Assembly (NCBI GenBank): GCA_963930655.1
Contig: OZ005604.1
Coordinates: forward strand, 18,362,001 to 18,426,000
DNA length: 64,000 nt
Origin: Myrica gale
Lineage: Eukaryota > Streptophyta > Magnoliopsida > Fagales > Myricaceae
Direction: 5' to 3'
A program made the translations under genes and the position numbers. Positions 43,980-56,769 of the stretch are shown here, one piece after another. Every line of letters starts with the position of its first letter. Position 1 is the stretch's first letter. The notes beneath the pieces are model-generated. The model was not told where the DNA came from and did not search any database. It worked only from the letters and a program-made list of their open reading frames with translations.

Positions 43980-45567
43980 CAGTGGCGGAGCCAGAAACCC
44001 AATTAATGGGGGGCAAACTTATAAGGAAAAATGACAAAAAAAAAATTTTACTACTTAATGCAAAAAAATATCTTCAGAGTATAAATAAAAAAAAATTAAG
44101 GACTAAAAACACTAAAAATATTGAAATACACGTACCGTACTATTTGCTGATACTGAGAGGTGACATTAAAGATTAAATTCTTGTTGTTCAAGACACCAAT
44201 AGAGCATCAACTAATCACACAAACAAAAGTATTTATATATATATATATTCTTTGTAAAACAAAACACATAAATGAAATAAAGTATTTTCAGCAATATAAC
44301 TTTTTACTTCCATGAATGAAGTACTTATTTTTGTTGCCAGAAAGGATGTGCCCTATGCTCAATAAGTCCTGCTGAATTTGTTGGGATCTGTAAAAAGAAA
44401 ACATAACACATAAATGAGAAAAATAAACAATTATTGTATTTCTATTATTCTTGAAAGAAATAATAGCAAATCGAAGCATATTGGAAAAAGAAGCCAAATT
44501 ATCCAAAGTTCAAAAAGAATCCAGGTTCCGATGACATAAAAATACTTCTCACCCTTGCTATAGTTTTTTTAGTGTGACAGTACTATTGAACACGAGCTTC
44601 TCAAGAGTGGAATCTCTATCAACAATAAAATAACCCGAAATTGAAAGGAGAAAATACATACTTGGTAAATGATAATAGAAAAAAAATTTGGACAAAAAGT
44701 TCAATCTTAACATCCAAATAACTATTCTACTCCCCTTACAAAATGAGAAAACAGAAAAATCGTAGTTCAAAGGCTAAATTAATGACTAAAATTTTGAAGA
44801 AATAGATTTATAATTTGATCCAAACGTCACAAATTACAATGGAAAAGAAGTTCCACCTTTAGAGAAAGACAATTAAAAACAAGTTAATCTCATGGGCTAT
44901 GAAAAATCAGACCTAAACAAACAAAAGATAGATGAAAATGAGTCTTACTTCAACTTTGGATTTTCATAAATTGTGGAGAAGTCAGACATATAAAATTAGA
45001 TGATGATAGTAACAATAAAATGATATAACCAATGATTCTCTAGTAAGTAAAGATGGACACACAACACACTTGAATAATTGAATTATCACTTATCCAACAA
45101 GAGCACACCATCCCCTTTCTCAGTATTTGCGATATCCAAATTCTCAACCAAGTCCAACATAAAAGACAAAAGAACAAAAAAAAAAGCAGTACTAGAATAG
45201 TGAAAACATTTATTTCAATTATTACAACACACAACGATTATCAGGAATCAGGAGAAGTATATGAAATATTCGTCGCAAAATTCACGACAACGTCGACAAG
45301 TTAATATAGGATTTCAAATTTTGACATAAATAAATATCTCTCTGATTATTCTTTTAATTTGATTTTGAGGTATTGGGCTGCTTGGGTTTTAAGGGGGGCG
45401 GGCTGATTCATCTAGGCAGGTAAGGGGGCAAGCATAATTTTTATTTGGCCAAGGGGGCAAACCTAATAAAAAAAATAAAAAATAAAAAAAATTGCATGTA
45501 AAAATTTTTTTTGGGGGGAGCCAACCGGGGCAATGGCCCCGGTTCGCCCCCCCTCCCTCCGCCGATG
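43980..45567. mobile_element. hAT element (1588 bp), same family, perfect 8-bp target duplication
   Basis: It starts CAGTGGCGGAGCCAG; the right end reversed starts CATCGGCGGAGG. GTTCTGAT is duplicated at 43972-43979 and 45568-45575. The left 150 bp are clearly homologous to the element at 42225 (GGGGGGCAAACT, CTTAATGCAAAA, ATTGAAATACAC). The right end has the same G-rich/C-rich hairpin theme (CCGGGGCAATGGCCCCGG). No transposase sequence was recognised. It lies about 390 bp upstream of the LEUNIG-like start codon. Confidence 0.9.
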
Positions 45568-45958
45568 GTTCTGATTGGTACTGTTTGAGTTATGCGACTT
45601 AGTTCTTAGATTTCACTCTGTTTCGCTGCCAAGAAAGCTGAAGAGAGTGAGAGGAAAATAGCTTTGAAGTTGCGTACTTAATGCTTTTAGATAAACTGAA
45701 TAATCGCTTGAATTCATCACAATAATGGTTCAAGCCAAAAGTGAACTGATACTTGTGAAAGTGAAACAACAAAATAGTTAAGGTTTAAGTTTTTCTTGTT
45801 CTTCTAGTTTTTCGGTAACCAAACTGTCCATTTTTGTCTCATTTTCCTGTTTAACTTGATGAACTATGCTTTGTGAGGGATCCGATGCTATGTACGGCTC
45901 AATTACAGGCAATACGAGTGGTTATTCGTCATTCTTTGGTCGTTGTTTGGAACAAAAC

Positions 45959-48900
45959 ATGGCACAGAGTAATTGGGAAGCCGATAAGATGTATGTATGC
46001 TGTCAAGTTGTTTTCATGGAGTTGATTCTGCGTTGAATTTTCTGATTCTTCTCTGGGTTTTGTTCTTATCGTTTTAGTCTTGGAAGTACTTATTTTTGTG
46101 AAATTCACGTTTGCCGTGGTTTGGTTATGTTGCTGTAGGCTTGATGTGTACATTCACGATTATTTGCTGAAAAGAAAATTGCATGCTTCTGCAAAAGCTT
46201 TTATGACTGAAGGGAAGGTTGCCACAGATCCAGTAGGTAACGTTGTAATCTAATTCTCGTCAAAACTTCTAGTTTGATCATCCGTGTATCATTAGGTTGT
46301 TTATCCTGTAGTAAACGTACTAGTCCATGTTGCTCTGCTAATAAGTGAAAAGGCTCTAGTTCAGTTTATATTTTCACGAAATCTGGGTCTAGGATATGTA
46401 TCCCATTTTTCAACCCAAAAGATTGCTACTGTTTACAACCGTGAGGAAGAAAGTGAGGTGGGTTTGTTGGGTATTTGTTTGGATTGGCAGCAATAGATGC
46501 TCCTGGAGGATTTCTCTTTGAATGGTGGTCTGTATTTTGGGACATATTCATTGCAAGGACAAATGAGAAGCATTCTGAGGCTGCTGCTGCTTACATCGAG
46601 GTGCCTTCGTTTGCATGATGTAGATTGCTTGGTTTTGGTTGTCTAGTTTTCTCTTTTGAATGATCTGTATGTTTTATTTCATCAAAACTAGACTCAGGAA
46701 ATTAAGGCCAGGGAGCAACAGAAACTGCAAATGCAGCAATTGCAACTCCTACAGCAGCGAAATGCGCAATTACAGTGCAGGGATGCTAATCATTCTGCTC
46801 TTGGCAATTCTCTGAGTGCCATGAACTCTGAAGGAATGATGGGCCGGCCATCAGCCAGTGTGTCGGCCATGAAAATGTATGAAGAACGTATGAAACAAAC
46901 TCATCCAATGAATTCAGAGATACCCGAAGCTCTTCTTGATGCAAATAGGATGGCCCGAATCAAATCAACCACCAATCATTCAGGGTAAATATGATCTTCT
47001 TCTGTGTAACAAATCTCTAATTACCTCTCTCTTCCATGGTGGGATGGGCTCTTACATTTGTGGTTGATGCTGATTCAGCCAGTTGGTACGTGCTAATTCA
47101 GGGAACATGTCTGCCACTTTGCAGCAAATCCAGGGGCGAAGTCCTTTGACAACTGTAACTACTCAGACTTATACACTGGTTACATTTGCCTCTCTTCTCC
47201 CACCCAACCCCCCCCCCCCCAAAAAAAAAAGAGAAAGGAAAAAAATAAAACTTGCTGAGGGTTTAATGAATGGAGTTTGTAGGACATCAAAAGTGACATT
47301 AACTTGGGTGCGAGTCAGAAAAGTTTGCCTATGGATCCTTCATCAATTTACGGACGAGCGATTTTTCAGACAAAATCTGGACTAGGTGGTGCAGGTAAGG
47401 TTTACTGACCCCCTATGTACGCCATAGCCACATTTTCATCTTTTTAGAGTAAGAGTAGTCTGTGAAATTTTGTTCTTATTCCTTCTCCCCAAAATAAGTA
47501 TTCCGACCTGGCTGTGGTATTTTCAATTCCAAAACAGTAAATGTTCAGACCTCAATGGCATATATGGAAGGCATCATTGATGAAATATGCATTGGAAACT
47601 TAGAGGAGATATAGGTTTGAGGATATAATGTAATCAAAATTACATTCTCACACAGCCCTAGTAGTTGATATGACCTGTAACAACACCTACTTATGCCACC
47701 CATGTGTGCAGGGAGAGGTGGAGGAGGCACCCCCCACCCCCCCTCTCCCACTTTTCCACATTCCACACCACCTCCAAGAGAGGGGAGAACCTCACCACCC
47801 TGGCACAGGGGGAGAGGCTGGAGGGGGGGTCTTTAAGAAATTCTTAATAGAAGGCTTACTTGACTGCCATTTCAATTGGATTTGGCTAGGAATCTTTGTC
47901 TGGTCTTGATTGAAATATAAAATAACTCTTAACGTTTCTTTATGCAATTCTTTCCCTGCTTCCTTCAGGATTGAATCAAGCTGTCACTGGACTTCCACTT
48001 AAGGGTTGGCCTTTAACTGTAAGTTGTACATGGTGTTCCACATGTTGCACGTTCTAGTCTTCTATTTTGTATGAAGTTTGGGCAATCCCGTGATGGTTGC
48101 CAAATTCTACAGGGAATTGACCAGCTACGACCAAGTTTAGGCGTTCAAGTACAGAAGCCTAATCTACCAACCCAAAATCAGTTTCTTTTGGCATCGCAAC
48201 AACAGCAGGTCTTGGCACAGGCTCAGGCACAAAGCAACCTTGGAAGTTCGACCAACCATGGAGATGTGGATCCACGTCGATTTTGTGGGCTACCTAGGGG
48301 TAGCTTGAATTCAAAGGACGGTCAATCCACCAGAAACGATGATCTATATGCTCTCCCGGGCAATCAAGTTCACCAAAGGTTAGAATACCTTACAAATATC
48401 AGGGGCACACTTCAGGAAGATTAGCATTCACCTTCACAATGCTTACAGAACAGACACACAAAGTAGATCTCTACTGTTAATTATGAATCCCATTCTTAGC
48501 AAACATCTATTGATAATTATTGTATATGTCGTTTTAGGATAAACATCTGGTGCTAAATAGCATTTTCACTACGCTGTATATGATGTGAAGGCCTTGAAGT
48601 ACTTAAAAGTCTTCAAAATAAAGGAGGTGCAATGTGTAGACTTGTCACTCATCAATTGTTTTTAGAGGCTCCTGGATTATAGAAACAGACTTGCTTCTAG
48701 AATTGGCTGGAAGGGATACCTTGTTTTTGGAAGTTGGAACTGCAGTCTAGAATTGGTTTGTGTGGAGTAGAAGCTGAAGCCTGAGTGCAAGACCTGATTC
48801 ATTTCTAAACAGATTGCTATCTTGTTTCTTTTGCGAACCTTTAACTGCTAGGAGAAGTAGTTTCAATGGAGAGGAAAATGACTTTCTGCAAGTTCTGTTT

Positions 48901-51900
48901 TTGTGAATGTGGGTGCTGGTGTGCATGGGAGAGAAAAGAGAGGGAGGAAAGCTCTTTTTTTTGTTGGAGGTGTGGGGTGGGGAACACATAGGAAATCTGA
49001 GTTGACCAACGTTTTAGTTGACTTTGTTAATACATGGGTGTATGCGTCTTTGCGTGCATAAATATAAGGCACGTTTCTTGTTTGAAGGATTCAAATGTTG
49101 AAACTTATGTCTGCGCCCAGCTATCCCATCCAAAAATCTAAAAGAAAAGAAAAATATGTATGCATATGTCAGCTGTACGGACAAAAATGTACCAACTTTC
49201 TTTCCTGCAGCTTGTGTGATACTCTCAACACTGGTTTTCTTCTTTCTAGTAGATAGCGTTGTGAGTGTTTCTTTGTGGTCCAAATTGTGTTTTATGTTTT
49301 AACTTGAGTGCCTTCTTTCTGAGCGTTTCGTTGGTATTCAACAGATGAAGATGGGCCACATGCAACACTCTTCTTCTCTACAACCGGACCAATTGCAGCA
49401 GCAACAGTTGCAACAGGTTGTGCTTAGTTTTGCAGATAAGTTGACATTGTATTCTATGGCCTAAATTAGCTACTGTCACTAGGATCTGTTTTTATGGAAT
49501 AGCCCATTTGCAATCCAGAAGTACTGCAGCCATGTTTACAATCAGAAGTATATGTCATTTTCTCTGTTTTGGATTAAGCTTGTTAACAGTCATGGCTTTT
49601 TGTTTTTTGTTTTGGTTGCGGTCTTTGTTTTGGATGCAGAATACCAGAAAAAGAAAACAGCATTCTTCTTCTGGAGCTGCTAACAGCACTGGTACAGGCA
49701 ATACGATTGGCCAATCACCTAGTTCTCCAGCATCAACACACACACCCGGTGATGGAATAAGAACAGCAAGCAGTATCCAGCATGTTAACAGTGTGCCCAA
49801 AAGCTTAATGATGTATGGTCCTGAGGGGACTGGAGGCCTTGCATCTTCTTGTAATCTACTGGTATGCTAATCGTAAACTTGTGGTTGAAAAGAATCTAAG
49901 AACCATTAAGGAGGGATATCCTAAACTTTACTCAAATAATTGCGTTAAAATGCTAATAACTCATCATTTGTTGTGTCGCTATAAAAACAAGCAATGCATT
50001 GAGTCCATTTTTTAGGGATCCACTTTGATTGAGCAATCATGTAAGCAGATGTTTGAGTAGGATGTATGTACCTTATAGATGCAGTAACATAGAAGCTAAT
50101 TTTGGTATTCTTCTGAGAACACCATATCTGACTTCAGGAAGACATGGAACAATTTGGAGATGTCAATGCTTTAGATGATAATGTGGAGTCTTTTCTGTCT
50201 CACGATGGAGGAGATGCAGGCAACTTATATGGAACAGTGAAGCAGAGTCCTGCTGAGCACCAAAAAGAGTCTTCGAAACGTAACCGCATCATCATGTCAA
50301 ATCTATGAAGGCTTGTGTTAATTTTTTTACTCTCCAATATACTTATGGCCCCGTTTTCCATTTCAGGTTTTACCTTCGGTGAAGTTGGTTGCATACGGAC
50401 AAGAAACAGCAAAGTTACCTGCTGTCATTTTTCTTCAGACGGGAAGTTTCTAGCTAGTGCTGGACATGACAGGAAGGTATATCTTCTCTTAGAAGGAGAA
50501 AATGCTACATCCAAGTAACATATCTACCATTGTAGAATTATTTTTTCTTTCTGTAATTGGCACTCAAGATAGCTGTGAGTTTTATTAAGAACTATAACCT
50601 CTTTTGTTAGAGCTAATCACTGACCTTTAACTTGGAGGTCAGTTGGGACAGACAGTTCTTATGCCATTCAACCAACAGGACTTTGGCAATGACGGCTAAC
50701 TGTTTCTGTTGCTATCATGAAACTCTCACTTAACAATTCTTTATAACCGCATCTAAGTTGAATCAGTCACATGAGCTTTACCTCTTGGGCTTTGCTTTAA
50801 GATTTATATTTTTGTTGTCCAAATTAGTTCATCTGCATTTTTTACATCAAGGCAAACAGTACAGTGGAAGTTAAAGAACGAAATAAACTTTTGAAGTATA
50901 TTTGCATTTGCTGTATGTATTAGGTTGTCCTCTGGAACGTGGACACCTTGCAAAGAGAGAACACCCCTGAAGATCACAAATCAGTGATTACAGATGTTCG
51001 CTTCAGGCCGAATTCGTATCAGTTGGCAACAGCTTCAGTTGATAAATCTGTGCGATTATGGGATGCAGCCAATGTAATTGCCTTTGCTCTCTCTTCCATG
51101 TAACCCTGCGTATTATTTGAAAATATTTTAGTTAAGACTATGGGATAGGGATCTACGTCATTCTATACTTTAGACTTATTGTTTCCCTTGTGCTCTATAT
51201 TTTCTGACAATGCACTCTATAGATTTATGTTTCAGTTTTTACTCTGCTAGCAGGATTAACTTATTTAAGATATCGTGGCAGCCCAGCTATTGTCTGCAAG
51301 CATATACTACGCACACTTCACCTGTTATGTCCCTTGATTTCCATCCTAAGAAGACTGATCTATTCTGTTTCTGTGATAACGACAATGAAATACACTATTG
51401 GAATATCAATCCATTCTCCTGTACTCGTATCTCCAAGGTTGGATCTCTCTTTCCACTTTTGGTTCGCAATTAATTTTTTAGAGCTGCACCGGAATGATCT
51501 CACAGTTCTAATGTTCTATTGTTTGGCATAGGGAGGTATGGCACAAGTGAGATTTCAACCAAGAACTGGAAATCTACTGGCGGCAGCTTCAGATAAAGTG
51601 GTGTCGATTTTTGATATCGAAACTGATAGGCAAACATTGTCATTCCAGGTATGAGATATGCACCAACTATGTTTTGTTAGCAAGTATAGACTGACGTTGA
51701 GTAATTGACATGGACTCGTCTTGAAATGTTGATTACGTTGCCTTCTTTCATAAGCCCCTAGTGTAGTTGTTTTTCTAATCAAATTCTCCGTCTCATTGGC
51801 AGGGGCACTCTGAAATGGTAAATTATATTTGCTGGGATGCAAATGGAGACTACTTGGCCTCTGTCAGTCAGAACTTGGTGAAGATTTGGTCATTAGCCTC

Positions 51901-52590
51901 AGGAGAGTGCGTGCAGGAGCTCGGCTCTAATGGGAATCAATTCCATTCTTGCGTTTTTCACCCAAGTTACTCGGCTCTCTTAATTGTTGGAGAAATCTCG
52001 GTAATTCCTTGTACTCTTCATGGGGTACCTTTCGAGAGTAGAAAATAACAACCTGTGGTGACAGTCTACATTTAATGTCTGGAATTAGAATCAAGTACTC
52101 TGCTGTATAGTGCATAGGAAATAAGCAAACGGACCAGCATTTGCACAACTCTCTGGTGTGCCGTGTGTGTGCGCCCCCGTATTTCTTGCTCTCTTTGTCC
52201 CCCTCGCAGTGACTTTATTCCTGTTCTGAAATGAATTTTGCCATCAACGGCGTATAAACAAGGATTGAAACATTATCTTAGCCTTCCAGTCGTACCAAAA
52301 TACATGCATAACTGATAGCACATATAATGAAGCTTTTATAGTTATTTCATTATGAAGATTGATTTTAGTAATTTTTTTTGTTGGGCAAGTGATTTTGGTC
52401 AATTATATATAATGCTAATTTTTATTTGTCAAATCATGGGCTGCAGTCCCTGGAGCTGTGGAATATGGCAGAGAACACAAGGATGCCAATTACAGCACAC
52501 GAGAACATAATATCAGCTTTGGCACAGTCACCTGCCACCGGAACGGTTGCTTCTGCAAGTCATGACAACTCTGTGAAGCTCTGGAAATGA
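45959..52590 (+). CDS. LUH: LEUNIG_HOMOLOG-like transcriptional co-repressor (LisH/LUFS, Q-rich, WD40)
   Basis: Seventeen exons: 45959-45990, 46139-46236, 46491-46600, 46692-46984, 47079-47154, 47283-47394, 47969-48018, 48113-48367, 49345-49416, 49640-49861, 50138-50279, 50367-50476, 50924-51073, 51282-51437, 51532-51648, 51803-52000, 52447-52590. The frame holds throughout, giving 778 aa, close to Arabidopsis LUH. Residues 1-80 form the LUFS/LisH domain ([51 protein letters not shown]). Gln-rich segments follow (residues 85-110 and 370-390). A linker with [19 protein letters not shown] precedes seven WD40 repeats from about residue 495 to the end ([18 protein letters not shown]). The protein acts in the nucleus with SEUSS-type adaptors to repress transcription. 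The junction of exons 8 and 9 (GT at 48368) is the least certain, and the residues before it ([11 protein letters not shown]) differ from the usual NDGSIGSP. Confidence 0.93.
47690..47840. other. C/G-rich low-complexity block in intron 6 of the LEUNIG-like gene
   Basis: Runs such as CACCCCCCACCCCCCC and GGAGGGGGGG alternate within 150 bp of an otherwise AT-rich intron. It produces opposed spurious open frames (47545-47766 and 47670-47909). Confidence 0.6.
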
Positions 52591-53138
52591 GTTTATTGTT
52601 TATGGTAGCATCAGATGGTTTGGAGCTTTTGGAGTCACTTTCAATCCTCAGGAGTCTTGGGGAAAAGTAGGGGGCTGTTTAGACCATGTTTGCAATGATT
52701 TCAGATGTTATAATTTCGAGCACGTTAGTGCTAATATGCCTTTCGTTTTTTTAATATAAATTGTGCTTGGAGGAGCTGATAATCGAAAAGCATGTATAGC
52801 AACTTCTTTGGTGAAGTAATAGGACATATTTCTAATTCGCAACATGGTCCCCATTCTACGAGCGAGACTGAATCATTTTTGTACCTGTTTGCTTTGTACA
52901 TCTGACCAATCACAAACAAAGTAGACGTAGTGATGTTCCAAGGAGTTTAAGTATCTAGTCTATTTCCAGTGATTGTCTTGAGCATATTGGACTTTTGTTA
53001 AGGTTAACTTTTCACCTTTTCAGAATTTTTTACAATCAAACAATAAAATCTCAAAATTCAATCAAATCATAGTATTTACTGTGTTAAAATTCCGCAAAGA
53101 CAGTTGCTACACACTCGCCAATTTTTTGTACAAGTTTG
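52591..53138. other. 3' flank of the LEUNIG-like gene
   Basis: Contains the probable 3' UTR. No further gene supported. Confidence 0.5.
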
Positions 53139-53343
53139 TTAAGCCCAAGTGGTTGGCTTGGGTGTGCTCCTATTGAGGTCTAAAGTTTGAATCTCCTCAT
53201 GTGAAAACAATTCTTTGGGGTCACTCACAGTAAAGATGACATGTGTGGTTTGAAAAGGGTTGTACGACTCAGGGTTTACTGTAGCGTTGAAAACAATTCC
53301 GCATGTATAGCTTGTTGAGAAAAGCACCGATTGTTTTTTTTTT
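53139..53343 (+). mobile_element. Candidate tRNA-derived SINE
   Basis: The 5' part AAGCCCAAGTGGTTGGCTTG resembles a tRNA A-box region, and GGTCTAAAGTTTGAATCTCC about 35 bp later resembles a degenerate B box (GGTTCGANTCC). A 3' run of T (53332-53342) closes the unit, as in several plant SINEs. No flanking duplication was found. It could also be chance similarity. Confidence 0.45.
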
Positions 53344-53493
53344 CCTCAGCAGCATCAATGTAATTAGTTTCTTATGTTGCAGCCTCACTCATCAACTTAC
53401 TGGTATTTGCTGTTGAACTATTTCCTGTCTGGCCACCCACTTAAGCACTCTTTTTTTTTTCTAAACAAAGGAACTTTATTAATGATAGATCCA

Positions 53494-54411
53494 TCAAGGT
53501 GGATAAAAAACCAGCAGATGTTTAAGGAGGAAATCAGGTAATAAATCAAAAGGAATACAACCCACAAATTTGCTCGCAGCCTCCCATTTAGCCAAGTAAT
53601 GCGCAAAGGAATTAGCTATTAGCTTGGCGTGAAAATTTGGTGAAGCTCCACGATGGTCTACACAACCCCATCTCAGAATGGCTTCAATAGCGCAATCCAC
53701 ATCAGCATTAACCGAAACCGAAGTGTCTACAATGCCATTGACTGAGATCAGAGAGTCGCTATCAAAACGAACATTCTCAAGCCTCCTAGAGGAAGGTCCC
53801 CCCTGCTGCCATTCTAATTGCTAACAGCTCCGCCAACAGAGGGGAAGTCTTAGGAAAGATCTCAGATCGTGCCCAGAAAGCACAACCACTAGAATCATAG
53901 CACAGACAAGCAATGGCCACAAAAGAAGGACGCACCGCAGCATCAAAATTAATCTTGACAAAACCGTCAGGAGGAGGAACCCACACCTTCAGCCCCTGCT
54001 TAGCAACCACCCTCCAGGCCACCAAGTGCTGCAGCGACATCTTTGAATCCGCAAGAAAATCTGATTCGGATCAGCAGGAATCTGGTTGTTCTGATTGCGA
54101 GAGAACCAGATGGTATCCATAGTAATTGCCGCAAAAGCACAAAAGCATGCTCATCCAAAGGAGGTAAATTGAGCCTTCGGGCTGGGTTAATAAGGATTAT
54201 AATCCATTCATCAATAGATGAGATGCCCAGATTTTCTAAATTCACGGCCAAGGAGCTTTCCTCTAGATACAGAGGAAGAAAGGGCATTTTAAAAACGGAT
54301 GCACCAAGCTTTCCACCCCAGATTCACATAAGGGACAAATAGCGAGATCACTAGGGAAGGAATGAATAACCCTTGCAAGAAGTGAAAGGGAAGGAAGAGC
54401 ATTCCAAACTA
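53494..54411 (-). pseudogene. LINE zf-RVT and RNase H segment
   Basis: The zf-RVT part is VWNALPSLSLLARVIHSFPS then LAICPLCESGVESLVHLFLK (54411-54290). RNase H starts at about 53990 with PPPDGFVKINFDAAV (catalytic Asp in NFDAA) and includes LLAELLAIRMA (the Glu region). It ends with NSFAHYLAKWEAASKFVGCI (about 53615-53530). The frame changes near 54000 and 53800. Confidence 0.85.
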
Positions 54412-55524
54412 GGGCTGCACAACTTCGGTGTAGGTGCCGATTTTGGCCAAAACCGGCACCTACACCGGGTAGGCCGGTTTTGAAAAAATTGTCACCTACA
54501 CCTACATCGTTAAGGGCAAAAATCGGTCCTTAGCGATGGCGGTTTAGCGGTTATCTTACATTCATATTGAGCCATTTTTTTAGCATTTTACGCACTTGGC
54601 CCAATGTATTTTTCCTTTTTTCTTTTTTCTTTTGGTCAATTAATCACATATCAATAAATCTAAACTAATGAAATATAAATTCCAAAATCAATAAAATTAA
54701 AGATCATCTTAAAAGATAAGATGAGAATTTAAAATCCAAAGTAATAGAGACGTCACTGTAAGTAGAAACTATTATCTTTTGAAAAATCAAGTTTAGACCC
54801 TAACAACACTTAGAGGAGAGAATATGTGTTTTCCCTCTAATTAACAAATCAATAACAATTATAAAACAGGTTCAAAACCTAGTAGGGTTTCCCTTGGTTT
54901 CACAAGGAAAATTAAAAAATTCAGCAATTTTTGAAGGCGCTCGAGCGCTTGTCAAACACTGGTAAACGTGATGACTTTCTGAATTTTTGAACTAAAATGT
55001 ATTAGAAATTTGAACTAAAATGTAATTGAGTGACTGATTTTGCAAGCATGGTATAAATTTAATAGTGATTTGTCAATTTTATAAATTATAAATTTAGACA
55101 ATTAGTTAAAATTTAATAAAAAACTCTTAAACTCATACAGTGATTTGTCAATTTTTCGTGGTAGAATCTCGACCTCTTGACTTATATTATACAATGTACT
55201 TACCAAAGTTTGGCATTAAACACTTTAATTATTATTCCAATGCCTTTATATATACCCTTCTAAATACAATAAATTTGAAATTTTTTCTACCAAAATTCTA
55301 AATAACTAGTTCATTCACCTAGTAAGCTTCTTAGTAAATTGAATGTAAGTATTTGATTAGACAAAATCAACAACAAATCTCAAATATTTAGGTGAAACTA
55401 AACTATTGAGTAGACCTTGTCATGCTTCTAGAATACTACGTCTTGAGGTGAAATTAAAGTTGAAACTATTGAGTAGAAACTAAACTAAAAAACTAAAAAA
55501 ATCCCGGTTTACCCGGCACCGGGT
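54412..55524. mobile_element. Insertion of hAT-like TAGGGCTG element into the LINE
   Basis: It begins TAGGGCTGCACAACTTCGGT with internal CCGGCACCTACACCGGGTAG. The right part ends in ATCCCGGTTTACCCGGCACC, which is partly the reverse of the left subterminal CCGGGTAGGCCGG. The right terminal CAGCCCTA is not present, so that end is truncated or rearranged. LINE sequence between the RT palm and zf-RVT is missing at this site, so insertion came with deletion or another event. The body is AT-rich and non-coding. Confidence 0.55.
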
Positions 55525-56703
55525 TTCCCAATAAGAGAGAGACTAATAATGGTATCATGAAGAAGGCCTCTATCTTCAGCTCTCGCAATTAACCGGGAAA
55601 GGGCCTCCGTTCTTAAAATAAATAGAAACAGAGATAACGGATCCTCTTGTCGCAATCCACGAGAAGGTTTAATCAATCCAAACGGTGAACCGTTGAGAAG
55701 AATCGAATACGACACCGAAGAAGGCACTGGTGGATTAATTGAATCCATTTTTCAGCGGAACCAAAACACCGAAGAACTGTCAACAAGGACCATTCCATCT
55801 TATCATAGGAGCGCGTCATATCCACCTTGATTGCCATCAATCCTACACCTTTTCTCCTTGTGTTCATCGAATGGAAAATCTCATGAGCCACTGAAGTATT
55901 TTCTTGTATCGTCCTGCCAGGAACAAAGGCAGTCTGCACAGGAGATATAAGACGGGATAAAACAGCTTTAAGCCTATCAGCAAGAATTATTGACACAATC
56001 TGGTAGGAGACGTTGCACAAAGAAATAGGCCGAAAGTGCGCCACCATATTCGGACTCTCCACTTTGATAATGAGAGAGATGTTACTATGATTAATTTCCT
56101 GCAACAGAACCAGAACTAAAGACATTTTGCACCATCCTAATGACATCAGACTTCACCGTAGGCCAGAATGCTTGTAGAAGAGAGCAGAAATACCGTCCGG
56201 CCCAGGGGCCTTGCGAGACCCAATCTGTTTAACTGCACCCCACACTTCACTTTCAATAGGAGTGTGGCACAACTCCACATTCTCAGCAACAGAAATAGAT
56301 GGAGAAATTAACCCTTCCAAATCAACAGGGGGTGCGGGTTTGATGAGGAGAACAGGTTAGAGAACGAATCCACAAAGAGCTTCCCAATGTCATCCCTCGA
56401 ATCCAGCCAATAGCCTGCTGGATTTTTAATGAATTCTATAGCATTTCACCGCCGCCTGACAATAATCGATATATGAAAGAATCTCGTATTCAAATCTGGA
56501 GAAGTCGACCATTGGACTATAGATTTGGACTTCCAGAGCGACTCTTCTTTGCGTTGCTCCTCCACAAGGGCAATACAAAGACATTCCTCTCTCGCACAAT
56601 TCTGGTCAGTAACAGGTTTAATCTGAACATCTTCCAAGTTAGTCTGGATGTGTAAAATATTATAGTGGAGATTGCCCACCCTATTTCTGTTCCAGCTCTT
56701 CAA
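55525..56703 (-). pseudogene. LINE reverse transcriptase segment
   Basis: On the minus strand 56146-55673 reads EINHSNISLIIKVESPNMVA, HFRPISLCNVSYQIVSIILA, ISPVQTAFVPGRTIQENTSV, GLMAIKVDMTRSYDKMEWSL. These are the RT blocks 0 to 3 of LINEs (the Asp in KVDM is the first catalytic residue, with TRSYD where KAYD is usual). 55748-55509 adds FGLIKPSRGLRQEDPLSLFL. The FADD block with the catalytic pair is not present before the insertion. Confidence 0.88.
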
Positions 56704-56769
56704 AGAAGCTTTGGTGAGCTTGATCTTCTTACATAAACGCAGTGCTGGTGAACCAGAGCAAGGCCTCTC

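Noticed and set aside
44288-45234. Several 60-72-codon minus-strand frames inside the second hAT element
   Set aside because: AT-rich chance frames with no transposase motif.
47545-47909. Opposed frames in LEUNIG-like intron 6
   Set aside because: Products of the C/G-rich low-complexity block.
54043-54342. 99-codon plus-strand frame
   Set aside because: Antisense of LINE zf-RVT/RNase H sequence.
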